Below, in pieces: positions 8,842 to 17,275 of a DNA stretch of 64,000 nt. The stretch spans positions 1,374,357-1,438,356 of the forward strand of contig NZ_CP059564.1 in the NCBI RefSeq assembly GCF_014054525.1, written 5' to 3'. Positions within the stretch are counted from its first letter, which is position 1. Each line of letters begins with the position of its first letter. The position numbers and the translations under genes are program-made. The notes beneath the pieces were generated by a model. The model ran no database searches, was not told the origin of the DNA, and saw nothing but the letters and a program-made list of their open reading frames with translations. Origin of the DNA: Alysiella filiformis. Its GTDB lineage: Bacteria > Pseudomonadota > Gammaproteobacteria > Burkholderiales > Neisseriaceae.

Positions 8842-8955
8842 AACGTGAATTGGGGATAAGTAACTGTAAATTGACCAACAATCTCGCTCTCTCCCTATGG
8901 GAGAGAGTTGGAGAGAAGGCGTATTTATCAATGATTTTTATCCCAAACTCACGTT
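8842..8955. repeat. Repeat family B: 114-bp element with AACGTGAATTGGGGATAA ends
   Basis: The ends AACGTGAATTGGGGATAA and TTATCCCAAACTCACGTT are inverted copies with two mismatches. The interior contains TCTCTCCCTATGGGAGAGAG, a strong small hairpin. A longer copy is at 47728-47892. The stretch 49180-49285 has similar CTCTCCC/GGGAGAG hairpins without the ends. A shortened family A copy (about 8965-9052, with TCCCCCACCAGACAGGGGAG) follows directly. Confidence 0.65.
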
Positions 8956-9091
8956 ACATTTACAGCATACGACAATTTTTGATGTTGCCACGAACCTACT
9001 CTCTCCCCCACCAGACAGGGGAGGGAACAGATTGCAGGCAGCCAAACAGTTTTTATCGTGATTATTGTGATTTTACCAAGGAGAATCCATC

Positions 9092-10034
9092 ATGTTCATC
9101 AAAAAACACATGGGTATTTTGTGTGCCAGCTTGCTGCTGGCAATGTCCAACGTTCAGGCAGCACCACAACAGGCAGCGTCTGAAACGGTGGTGTCGTCCA
9201 CTTCATCGCAAGAACAGGTTTTGGACGCTTTGTTCAAAAAAGCGGTGCAGGGCAAAACCACCATTGAATTAGGCAATGAAGCCACATTGAGCCTGCCTGA
9301 AAACATGGTTTTTTTTGCAAAAAAATGAAGCCAATCAGTTGGCAGAAATGTTTGGCAACTCGGTCAATTCCAAACGCTACGGCATGATTTTCCCCAAAGA
9401 ACAAGGCGACAAATCCCCCGATTGGTGGTTTGATTTGAGCTACGAAGAATCGGGCTACATCAAAGACGATGACGCAAAAGATTGGAAAGCCGATGAAATG
9501 TTGCAAAATCTGAAAGATGGCACAGAAGCACAAAATAAAGTGCGTGCCGAAAAAGGCATTTCAGCGATTATGGTTAAAGATTGGATTGAAAAACCACATT
9601 ATGACGCGCAAACCCATCGCCTGATTTGGTCGGTGGACGTGCGCGAAAAAAGCGACCCCAATGGCGAAGCCGCAGTCAATTACAACACTTATGCTTTGGG
9701 CAGAAAGGGTTACATCAATTTAACCTTGATTACAGGCGACAAAACCATCGCGCAAGACAAATTGGTGGCACAAGATTTATTGAGCAAAATTGAGTTTAAA
9801 GAAGGTTTGCGCTACACCGATTTCAACCCCGCCACCGACAAAGTGGCAGAATACGGTTTGGCGGCTTTGGTGGGCGGCTTGGCTGCGAAAAAATTGGGTT
9901 TGTTTGCCATGCTGGGCGTGTTGTTGGCGAAATTTGGCAAACTGCTGGTGTTGGCATTGATTCCGATTTGGGTGGCAATTAAAAAATTGTTTTCACGCAA
10001 AAAAGACAATGAAAACCATGATAATGCTGAATGA
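9092..10034 (+). pseudogene. DUF2167 membrane protein, frameshifted at a homopolymer (possibly phase-variable)
   Basis: Frame one (9092-9328) encodes a signal peptide (to about VQAA) and the family's GNEATLSLPENMVFFAKK. Frame two resumes immediately (from about 9318) with NEANQLAEMFGNS, WWFDLSYEESGYIKDDDAKDW and PHYDAQTHRLIWSVDVR, ending with a hydrophobic segment and basic tail. Together they make one full DUF2167 protein of about 313 residues. The break lies at T8 (9309-9316) followed by GC and A7 (9319-9325). Losing one base from either tract restores the frame. The rest is intact, so this is a recent mutation, a slippage-controlled switch or a sequencing error. The family's function is unknown. 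Confidence 0.75.
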
Positions 10035-10053
10035 TGGTTTTCAGGCAGCCTGA

Positions 10054-10097
10054 CAGTACACGACAAAAGTGGCAACATCACAAAGTGTCGTGTGCTG
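10054..10097. repeat. Minimal family A repeat (ends only)
   Basis: CAGTACACGACA (10054-10065) and TGTCGTGTGCTG (10086-10097) form a near-perfect 12-base inverted pair around a 20-base loop. The G-rich interior of family A is absent. The left side continues directly from TTTTCAGGCAGCCTGA and the right side runs into TAAGGTAGCCTGAAAC, so uptake-like sequences bracket it. It could also serve as a hairpin terminator for the DUF2167 gene. Confidence 0.6.
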
Positions 10098-10128
10098 TAA
10101 GGTAGCCTGAAACTTTTTTACCCTGAAT

Positions 10129-11061
10129 ATGATGAACAACACACCACAACTAACCCATATTTGGTACGGCTACCGACAGCAACGTATTTGGCGTGCATGG
10201 GCTTTTACGGCTTGGACGGTAATTATTTTGCTGTCGTGGTTGAGTTTGGGGGTAATTGGTTTGCGTTGGTATGTGATAACGGGTGTGCTGGTGTTGTGCG
10301 TGGTATCGGCGTATGCTTTGGGTTGGCGCGATTTGTTTTCCCGTTCGCCCGCGCTCATCATGGACAATGATGGTTTGAAAATCATCGGTTACCGTCATCA
10401 GGTTTTGCGACAATTTGCATGGGAGGATATTACAGGTTTGGTAAGCCGTGATGATACGCCTGTGGTTTTGACTGTTTTGCATGGCGAAAAGCGGTACACG
10501 CGCTTGCTGCTGCCGCGTTTAACGTATCAACAAGTCCGTGAAATCCAAAAAGAATACCACCAAATCCAACGGCAGAGACAAGCACCCAGCCAAGCCCTAT
10601 TTCAGCCAGATTTTGAGCATATTTGGCAAACCAATGATTATGACAGCATCACACCCCTATTTCTGTTGAATATGATATTGATTTACCCTGTTGTATTCTT
10701 ATCCTTGTTGGTTTGGAATGAGAGAGTGGGCAGTGTTGCCCTGTTCTTATTCTGTGTGTATGCTGCTTATCGCCATTTAACGAAACCGCCCAAACCCACG
10801 CGCATCATTGCCCACATGAACCGTGAAGGTTTGACCCTGTATCCGCGTTTTCGCAGACAAAAAACCATTTTCGTGGCATGGCAAGATTTGCGTGGCATTT
10901 ATTTCAATCGCAATCGACAGGGGGCATGGATAACGATTGAAACCAAACAAGGTCAAGAAATAGAGTGGATTTCCTATGTTTATCAAAATGCCATTCCAAG
11001 GGACATTGTGCAAACTGCCCGAGCCGTTTTACAAAAACAAACGCCACATCCGAAATATTAA
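10129..11061 (+). CDS. Membrane protein with internally duplicated (2 TM + PH-like) unit; function unknown
   Basis: The 310-residue protein has two similar halves. Residues about 20-70 contain two transmembrane helices (WAFTAWTVIILLSWLSLGVIGL, WYVITGVLVLCVVSAYAL), followed by a beta-rich domain with LIMDNDGLKIIGYRHQVLRQFAWEDITGLV. Residues about 180-220 again contain two helices, followed by IIAHMNREGLTLYPRFRRQKTIFVAWQDLRGI. The recurring pattern, Gly-Leu, then strand, then a W-x-D-[IL]-x-G segment, resembles bacterial PH-like domains. I cannot name a family. Start is either of two adjacent ATG codons (10129, 10132). It is followed after 49 bases by rlmL, with an uptake-like sequence between. 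Confidence 0.6.
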   Translation: MMNNTPQLTHIWYGYRQQRIWRAWAFTAWTVIILLSWLSLGVIGLRWYVITGVLVLCVVSAYALGWRDLFSRSPALIMDNDGLKIIGYRHQVLRQFAWEDITGLVSRDDTPVVLTVLHGEKRYTRLLLPRLTYQQVREIQKEYHQIQRQRQAPSQALFQPDFEHIWQTNDYDSITPLFLLNMILIYPVVFLSLLVWNERVGSVALFLFCVYAAYRHLTKPPKPTRIIAHMNREGLTLYPRFRRQKTIFVAWQDLRGIYFNRNRQGAWITIETKQGQEIEWISYVYQNAIPRDIVQTARAVLQKQTPHPKY

Positions 11062-11110
11062 AAACTTTTCAGCCAGCCTGAAATTGAAATAAAACAAGAA
11101 ACGAATATTT

Positions 11111-12268
11111 ATGAACAACACCCAATACACACTATTCGCCACTTGCCCACGCGGTTTAGAAACCATTTTGGCGCAAGAATTGGCGCAACAAGGCTGCACC
11201 GACATCGCCCCCACTGACGGTGGCGTAGCCTGCAAAGGCAGCCTGAACGAAGTTTACCGCGCCAATTTGCACAGCCGAACTGCCAGCCGCGTGTTGCTGC
11301 AACTCACACGCGCCAGCTATCGCAGCGAAGACGACATTTACAAAGCCGCCAAAAATCTCAAATGGCAAGAATGGTTTAAAGTCAATCAAACCTTTCGCGT
11401 GAAAGTGGAAGGCAAACGCGCCAAAGTCAAAAGCCTTGATTTTATTGCCCTAAAAATCAAAGATGGCGTATGCGACCGTTTCCGCAACCATTGCGGCGAA
11501 CGCCCCAGCATAGACAAAAATCGCCCCGATGTTCGCATTCACGCCTTTTTGGACGAGCAAAATGTGTCCATTTTCGTGGACACGAGCGGCGAAACCCTGT
11601 TCAAACGCGGCTACCGCCAAGACACAGGCGAAGCCCCATTGCGCGAAAATTTGGCGGCAGGTTTGTTGCTGTTGGCAGGCTATGACGGCTCGCAGCCTTT
11701 CCAAGACCCGTTTTGCGGTAGCGGCACGATTGCGATTGAAGCAGCTTGGATTGCGCTCAACCGTGCGGCTGGCTTAAACCGCCGTTTTGCATTTGAACAA
11801 TTTTTGAATTTTGACAAAGCCTTGTGGGTGAAATTGAAAGCCGAAGCCCGCGCCCAAATTCACGATAAACCCAAAAACAAAATCGCTGCCAGCGACAACG
11901 ACCGCGCCATGACCCGAATCGCCCAAGAAAATGCACGCGCAGCCGAAGTGGATATGTTTATTGATTTCAATACTTTGGATGCGCAAGACACACGACCCAA
12001 TGGCGAAAAGGGGATTGTGGTGTCCAATCCGCCCTATGGGGTGCGTTTGGCGGAAGTACAAGCATTGCACGCGCTGTATCCACAGTTGGGTAGCTGGTTG
12101 AAACAGCATTATGCAGGCTGGACGATTGGTTTGCTGTCGGGCGACATGGAAATGCCCAAACTCATGCGCTTAAAACCCAAACGCAAAATCCCCCTGTTTA
12201 ATGGCAATTTGGATTGTCGTTTGTTTGTGTTGGACATGGTGGCGGGCAGCAATCGCGATAAAGCGTAA
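11111..12268 (+). CDS. rlmL: THUMP-domain 23S rRNA guanine-N2 methyltransferase
   Basis: The 385-residue protein corresponds to the N-terminal half of E. coli RlmL, which methylates G2445 of 23S rRNA. A THUMP RNA-binding domain occupies about residues 50-160. The methyltransferase domain has the SAM motif [15 protein letters not shown] near residue 199 and the catalytic motif NPPYGVRL near residue 304, typical of N2-guanine methyltransferases. The second (RlmK) methyltransferase domain of E. coli is absent, as in other Neisseriaceae and in YpsC of Bacillus. Substrate position is inferred from homology. Confidence 0.85.
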   Translation: MNNTQYTLFATCPRGLETILAQELAQQGCTDIAPTDGGVACKGSLNEVYRANLHSRTASRVLLQLTRASYRSEDDIYKAAKNLKWQEWFKVNQTFRVKVEGKRAKVKSLDFIALKIKDGVCDRFRNHCGERPSIDKNRPDVRIHAFLDEQNVSIFVDTSGETLFKRGYRQDTGEAPLRENLAAGLLLLAGYDGSQPFQDPFCGSGTIAIEAAWIALNRAAGLNRRFAFEQFLNFDKALWVKLKAEARAQIHDKPKNKIAASDNDRAMTRIAQENARAAEVDMFIDFNTLDAQDTRPNGEKGIVVSNPPYGVRLAEVQALHALYPQLGSWLKQHYAGWTIGLLSGDMEMPKLMRLKPKRKIPLFNGNLDCRLFVLDMVAGSNRDKA

Positions 12269-12477
12269 AATGGGGTTTCAGGCAGCCTGAAAATGTGTGG
12301 CACTTATGCCGATTTAGGCGAATTTTCGTTAATTGTGGTTAAAGAAATCGCGCGTATCACTTGGCAGCATGGGGCAATAACCGCTATCATATCGCCTATT
12401 TAAATTTAAGCATTAAAATAAACGTCCGTTTGACTGTTTGATTCTGATTTGGGGCAACGGCGGATGGGAGATTCATT

Positions 12478-15400
12478 TTGAAAACGAATATCAAAGTAAT
12501 AGCAACCTCATTATCATTGGCAACATCGGTTGGTGCAGTGGCAGGCATGGGCGGATTGAGTGTTCAATCGCATTTGGGTCAGCCTTTTTCAGGCAGCATT
12601 GTTGTGAGTGGCGATGAAGCACGCGCCTTAATTGCCAGTGGTTCAGTAAGCGTATCAGGTGGGATTCGAGGGTCTGTGATTAAGCAGGGCGAAGACCGCG
12701 TTTTGGTGCGCCTGCGTTCCACATCGCCAGTGCGCGAACCCGTGATTACCTTTACCGTGAGTGCAGGTCGCCAAACACGAGAATACACCGCATTCATTGA
12801 CCCTGTGCGCTACACCCCCAAAGAAGCCCCCATACACCAAGAAAGCCATTCCGTACGCGCAGAAGAACCCACGCGCCCAAGCCAACAACGAACGCAGCAG
12901 CGTGATTTTATTGAACGTAAAAAACCTGTTGTTGAACAAAGACGTGCAGCCAGCAGCGTTCCACTAGACACATCAAGCAGCGAAATGACTTCTGTAAAAA
13001 AATCCGCCAAAGTTGCCGTTAGCCCACGCCGCCATCGCGCCCACGCAGGCGAAAATTTGGCAAATATTGTGGAGCGTTATCGCCCACGCAACATGAGCCA
13101 GCAAACCGCCATGCGTGCCTTGATGTTGGCAAACCCCAGCGCGTTCAAACACGGCACCACCATACGCCGCAATGTAACCCTGTATATTCCCACCGAATCA
13201 CAATGGCATGCCTACGCCCAACGCGCCCAAAAACAAACCGTTAAAGAGCGCGTGAAACAAGTGCGCCAAGCACGTCATGAACCCACCAACGTGATTCCTG
13301 TTGAAAGCGATGTGGTTGAGCCGCGCAACAACAAACCCGAACCCGTTCAGCCCCCAGTGGTTGAAGAAAGCAAACCCGTTCAAACGCCACCCAAACCTGT
13401 TCAGCCAGCCCAAGTTGCCAGCGAAGTGAAAAAAGCACCCAGCGAAACCAAAGCAAGCGAAACGGTTAAAGCAACTGAACCTGAAAAGAAAAATCAACCA
13501 GCCAGCAATGTGGCGGCACAAGATGGCAGCCAAGTGGCAAAACCAGCCGAACCCAAAGCAGATGTGGCAAGCAAAGTTGAACCCAAAAATGCGTCTGCCG
13601 CAAGCAATACGGCACTTGCCGCTTCGCAAGCGTCTGTGTCGCAACCGCCTGCGCCCCAGCCACGTCCTGAACCTGTGCCAGCACCTGTGGCAGAAGAGCC
13701 CGTTGAAGAAGAAACCGATTACCTGACTTTGGGCTTAATGGGTTTGGGCGGTGCTGCCGTTTTGGGGGCAGCCGGTTTTGGTGCCAATGCCTTGTTGCGC
13801 CGCCGCAAGAAAACCACCGTTGTTGATGACAGCGAATGGGAAACCGAAGAAGTGGGCGGCAAAGGTGCGTCAATAGACGATGACGAATGGGGTGGTGACA
13901 TGGACTTTGGGCCTGCCGCCACATCGCCTAAAAAATCAGCAGCCAGCAGCATTGATGATGAGCCTTATTTTGGCGATGATGAATTTAGGCTGGATAAAGA
14001 TGAATTTAGCTTGGACAAAAAATCATCGCCCGTGAATCAGGCTGCACCAAAAGATGAATTTAGCTTGGATAATTTTGATTCATTCAATGATTTCAATGAT
14101 TTCAATGATTTTTCAAGTCCAGCAGCAAGCGGCAATGCCAAAGCCGCACCGCAAGATGACGATTGGTCGCTGCCTGATAATGACCCACCAGCGCAAAACA
14201 CCGTTTCAGGCAGCAGCGATTTTGTCGTTGCCGATGAAGACGATTGGTCGTTGGACAAATTGGACGCAATCAGCGAGGCAGGTAAACAACACAAACCCGA
14301 GCAAACATTCTCATTAGATGATTTTGTGGTAGATGACTTTGAGCCAGCCAAACCTGTTGCCAAAGCCGAACCTGCGGTGGTGGAAACCGTAACAGCCGAA
14401 CCCGTGTTTGATGATTCTGGCGTGTTTGATTTGTCGGATTTTGAACCAGAGCCAGCCGCGCCTGTGGCAAGTGCGCCAAAAAATCAAGACGATGACGCAT
14501 TCAGTCTGGATTCGTTTGACGATTTTGTTGCGCCCAAAGCAGAAACAAAAGCCAGCGTTGCGGCGGTTGAAGAGCCTGTGTTTGATTTGGACGATTTTGT
14601 GGTTGAAAGCCAGCCTGAAACCGTTGCACCAGCCGCGCCTGTGTCTGATTTGAATTTGGACGATTTTGTTCAGCCAGCAGCCAAGCCTGTTGAAGAAGAT
14701 TTGTCGTTTGGTTTGGACGCATTTGAAGATTTCGTGCTGCCTGAAACCGATAAAGCCGAACCCAGCGTTGCCTCAACGCCAGCAAGCACATCGGCGGTGG
14801 AAGAAGACCTGTCATTTGGTTTGGACGCATTTGAAGATTTTGTTGCGCCTGAAGTTGCCAATGTGCCAGAAGTCAAAGCCAATCAAGATTTGGGCGATTT
14901 GAACGATTTTGCCACATTTGAAGAATTGACTGCTGTGCCCACAACGTCCGAAAGCCCCATTCAGGCAGCCGCACCCGAGTCGCTTGCCACATTTGATGAC
15001 GCTTTGAATTTGGACGATTTTGTGGTGGCAGAACCCATTGCGCCAGCAGCACCGATTGAGCCTGAAACATCATTTGATGATTTGCTGGATTTGGGCGTGG
15101 GTGAAACCGTTACGTCTGTAAGCCAAGTTGTTGAATCCAATGTGGATTTGGGCTTGGGTGCGTTTACCGATTTTACCGATACGCCAGCCGTTGCACCGTC
15201 TTTGGATTTGGGGTCATTGGAAACGTTTACCGAATCTGCGCCTGTTGTGCCATCTTTGGATTTGGATGCTTTGGAAACATTTACCGAAGTTGCGCCCGTT
15301 GCACCATCTTTGGATTTGGATGCTTTGGAAACGTTTACCGAAGTTGCGCCCGTTGCGCCATCTTTGGATTTGGATTCTTTGGAAACATTTACCGAAGTTG

Positions 15401-16248
15401 CGCCCGTTGCGCCATCTTTGGATTTGGATGCTTTGGAAACGTTTACCGAAGCTGCACCTGTTGCACCAGCATTGGATTTGGGTGCTTTGGAAACGTTTAC
15501 CGAGTCGCCTACGCCCATTGCACCTGCGGCGGAAGTGGCATTTGACGATTTGGCATCGTTGGATACTTTTGTGGTGGAAGAATCTGCCGTTCCAAGTGTG
15601 GCGGCTGAACCAGCCCCAGCAGCAATCCAAGATGATTTGGCATTTGGTTTGGACGCATTTGATGACTTTACTGCACCTGTTGCCTCTGAGATTGCGCCTG
15701 TTGCCACCACAGAGCAGCCATTGAATGATTTGGGTTTGGACGATTTCAATCTGATGGATACGGTGGACAATGTGATTGCCACGCCTGCGATTGAAGAAAC
15801 GCCCATTTCGTTTGACGCACCTGTTGTGGAAGAGCCGCTCATTTCTTTGGACGTGCCTGTGGTCAGCGCGAGCTTGGACGATTTGGCTTTGGACGTGGAT
15901 TTTGACAGCGTGATACCTGCTGCCGTGTCGCAACCTGTGGGCATGATGGATTTGGCTACGGGACCTTTGGCGCAAGTCAGCAGCTTGGACAGTGTGAATC
16001 TGGACGCTTTGGAAGTGATTGAAGATGTTCAAGATTGGCAGCAAGCTGGTCAAAGCAATGTGGGCTTTGTGTCGGGTTCAGTCAATGACATGACCGAGCC
16101 TTTGGAAGCCAAATTTGAATTGGCGAAAATGTATTTGGAAATTGATGACGCTGTGGCGGCGCGTGAAACCTTGCGCGAATTGATTTCTGAATCGTCTGGT
16201 GAAATTCAAGAGCAAGCGAAAAACTTGTTGGCGGATTTGGGTAACTGA
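12478..16248 (+). CDS. fimV: FimV/TspA-type peptidoglycan-binding pilus assembly protein
   Basis: This 1256-residue protein has the FimV architecture: a signal sequence, a FimV N-terminal domain (LSVQSHLGQPFSGSI, about residues 26-105), a LysM-like segment (about 185-245), a Pro/Ala/Glu-rich linker, one transmembrane helix (about 418-440, LGLMGLGGAAVLGAAGFGA), a very long acidic cytoplasmic region and the conserved FimV C-terminal TPR-like domain (EAKFELAKMYLEIDDAVAARETL). Homologues include TspA of Neisseria meningitidis and FimV of Pseudomonas, which act in type IV pilus assembly and polar organisation. It starts at TTG with GGGAG six bases upstream; no nearby ATG fits. The acidic region repeats D-D-F motifs and contains a 54-bp tandem repeat. 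Confidence 0.9.
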   Translation: MKTNIKVIATSLSLATSVGAVAGMGGLSVQSHLGQPFSGSIVVSGDEARALIASGSVSVSGGIRGSVIKQGEDRVLVRLRSTSPVREPVITFTVSAGRQTREYTAFIDPVRYTPKEAPIHQESHSVRAEEPTRPSQQRTQQRDFIERKKPVVEQRRAASSVPLDTSSSEMTSVKKSAKVAVSPRRHRAHAGENLANIVERYRPRNMSQQTAMRALMLANPSAFKHGTTIRRNVTLYIPTESQWHAYAQRAQKQTVKERVKQVRQARHEPTNVIPVESDVVEPRNNKPEPVQPPVVEESKPVQTPPKPVQPAQVASEVKKAPSETKASETVKATEPEKKNQPASNVAAQDGSQVAKPAEPKADVASKVEPKNASAASNTALAASQASVSQPPAPQPRPEPVPAPVAEEPVEEETDYLTLGLMGLGGAAVLGAAGFGANALLRRRKKTTVVDDSEWETEEVGGKGASIDDDEWGGDMDFGPAATSPKKSAASSIDDEPYFGDDEFRLDKDEFSLDKKSSPVNQAAPKDEFSLDNFDSFNDFNDFNDFSSPAASGNAKAAPQDDDWSLPDNDPPAQNTVSGSSDFVVADEDDWSLDKLDAISEAGKQHKPEQTFSLDDFVVDDFEPAKPVAKAEPAVVETVTAEPVFDDSGVFDLSDFEPEPAAPVASAPKNQDDDAFSLDSFDDFVAPKAETKASVAAVEEPVFDLDDFVVESQPETVAPAAPVSDLNLDDFVQPAAKPVEEDLSFGLDAFEDFVLPETDKAEPSVASTPASTSAVEEDLSFGLDAFEDFVAPEVANVPEVKANQDLGDLNDFATFEELTAVPTTSESPIQAAAPESLATFDDALNLDDFVVAEPIAPAAPIEPETSFDDLLDLGVGETVTSVSQVVESNVDLGLGAFTDFTDTPAVAPSLDLGSLETFTESAPVVPSLDLDALETFTEVAPVAPSLDLDALETFTEVAPVAPSLDLDSLETFTEVAPVAPSLDLDALETFTEAAPVAPALDLGALETFTESPTPIAPAAEVAFDDLASLDTFVVEESAVPSVAAEPAPAAIQDDLAFGLDAFDDFTAPVASEIAPVATTEQPLNDLGLDDFNLMDTVDNVIATPAIEETPISFDAPVVEEPLISLDVPVVSASLDDLALDVDFDSVIPAAVSQPVGMMDLATGPLAQVSSLDSVNLDALEVIEDVQDWQQAGQSNVGFVSGSVNDMTEPLEAKFELAKMYLEIDDAVAARETLRELISESSGEIQEQAKNLLADLGN
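14085..14111 (+). repeat. Short tandem repeat inside fimV encoding FND
   Basis: Three 9-base units, approximately ATTTCAATG, encode consecutive Phe-Asn-Asp triplets in the acidic cytoplasmic region of FimV. Unit length is a multiple of three, so copy change would lengthen or shorten the protein without frameshift. Confidence 0.6.
15196..15519 (+). repeat. 54-bp tandem repeat within fimV, six units
   Basis: Six consecutive 54-base units start at 15196, 15250, 15304, 15358, 15412 and 15466. Each encodes an 18-residue unit of the form PSLDLDALETFTEVAPVA. Internal units are nearly identical at the nucleotide level, while the first and last are more diverged, as expected for a recently expanding array. 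They lie in the cytoplasmic acidic region and keep frame. Confidence 0.9.
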
Positions 16249-16264
16249 TTGAACATAATCCCGT

Positions 16265-16336
16265 AAACAGAAAGGGCTACCGATACTGTGTTCGCGATGT
16301 TTTGCATTCATGGTGTTTGGGTAGCCGTTTCTGTTT
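16265..16336 (+). terminator. Long-loop inverted repeat after fimV, probable terminator
   Basis: AAACAGAAAGGGCTACC (16265-16281) pairs with GGTAGCCGTTTCTGTTT (16320-16336) with one mismatch around a loop of about 38 bases. It begins 17 bases past the fimV stop and is followed by an uptake sequence. The right arm ends in TTTCTGTTTTC, a weak U-tract, so termination is likely but not certain. Confidence 0.55.
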
Positions 16337-16356
16337 TCAGGCAGCCTGAAAGGTAA

Positions 16357-16662
16357 ATGATGATGATTTTGGCACAAAAAATCGCCGACCCACATTATCG
16401 GCAACTGATTGAACAATACGCAGCCCAATTTTCGCCAGCAGAACGCGATTTATTGGCAGAAATTGTGCAGCGTTTTGAATTTGACGCGATACAAACGCAA
16501 GCCTTGGTGCAAGCGGTTTTGCAACAAAGCCGTTTTGACCCCAACGCCAACCATTTGGCAGATGATGAGGAAGAAGGTGTGGGCATTTGTCCGCATTGTT
16601 TGAATCCACCTGTGCCGCCTTTGCGTGATTATGCGATGTGGCGCGAGCAAAATCTTTCATGA
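16357..16662 (+). CDS. Hypothetical 101-residue protein with a CPHC motif
   Basis: I do not recognise this protein. It is mostly helical (residues 1-65, ADPHYRQLIEQYAAQFSPAERDLL), then has an acidic DDEEEG patch and one CPHC motif followed by LNPPVPP near residue 80. One CxxC is not enough for a zinc site by itself. Three consecutive ATG codons (16357, 16360, 16363) follow an uptake sequence whose GAAAGG provides the ribosome site. It lies 42 bases upstream of dut with the same orientation and is probably co-transcribed. Confidence 0.55.
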   Translation: MMMILAQKIADPHYRQLIEQYAAQFSPAERDLLAEIVQRFEFDAIQTQALVQAVLQQSRFDPNANHLADDEEEGVGICPHCLNPPVPPLRDYAMWREQNLS

Positions 16663-16704
16663 AAATCAGCATTTCAGGCAGCCTGAAATCCAAGGAAACC
16701 AATT

Positions 16705-17160
16705 ATGAACAAACCCAAAGTTGAACTCAAAATCATCAATCCAGCCATGGCGCAACAATTACCCGCTTATGCCACCGAAGGTTCGGCTGGCTTGGATTTG
16801 CGTGCCAGCATTGATGCGCCCATTCATTTGGCGACTGGCGAAACCCAGTTGATTCCCACAGGCATTGCGGTGTATTTGAACAATCCGCAATGGGCGGCAA
16901 TGCTGTTGCCGCGTTCGGGTTTGGGGCATAAGCATGGCATTGTGTTGGGCAATTTGGTGGGTTTGATTGATTCGGATTATCAAGGCGAATTGATGGTTTC
17001 CATGTGGAATCGTGGCACAGAAACCTTTACCATTCAACCCTTTGAGCGCATTGCACAAATGGTGATTGTGCCTGTGGTGCAAGTGGATTTTCAAATTGTT
17101 GATGAATTTGCCAGCAGCCAACGTGGGGCAGGGGGATTTGGCAGCACAGGCAAGGCGTGA
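16705..17160 (+). CDS. dut: dUTP diphosphatase
   Basis: A normal-length (151-residue) trimeric dUTPase, converting dUTP to dUMP and pyrophosphate to keep uracil out of DNA. All five motifs are present: [42 protein letters not shown] and the C-terminal GAGGFGSTG that closes over the active site. AAGGAAACC precedes the ATG. Confidence 0.95.
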   Translation: MNKPKVELKIINPAMAQQLPAYATEGSAGLDLRASIDAPIHLATGETQLIPTGIAVYLNNPQWAAMLLPRSGLGHKHGIVLGNLVGLIDSDYQGELMVSMWNRGTETFTIQPFERIAQMVIVPVVQVDFQIVDEFASSQRGAGGFGSTGKA

Positions 17161-17275
17161 TGTTTTCAGGCAGCCTGAAACACAATTTCAGCTTGGCGAA
17201 ACATAATTTGGATAAAGTGCCGAAAAACGTTAGTTTTGGTAAATCAATCATAAGTAAACAGATTAGGGAATTTTG

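Noticed and set aside
14961-15944. Minus-strand 327-residue Ser/Thr/Lys-rich frame
   Set aside because: Shadow of the repetitive fimV coding strand; composition is that of antisense Asp/Ala/Val codons and it has no homology features.
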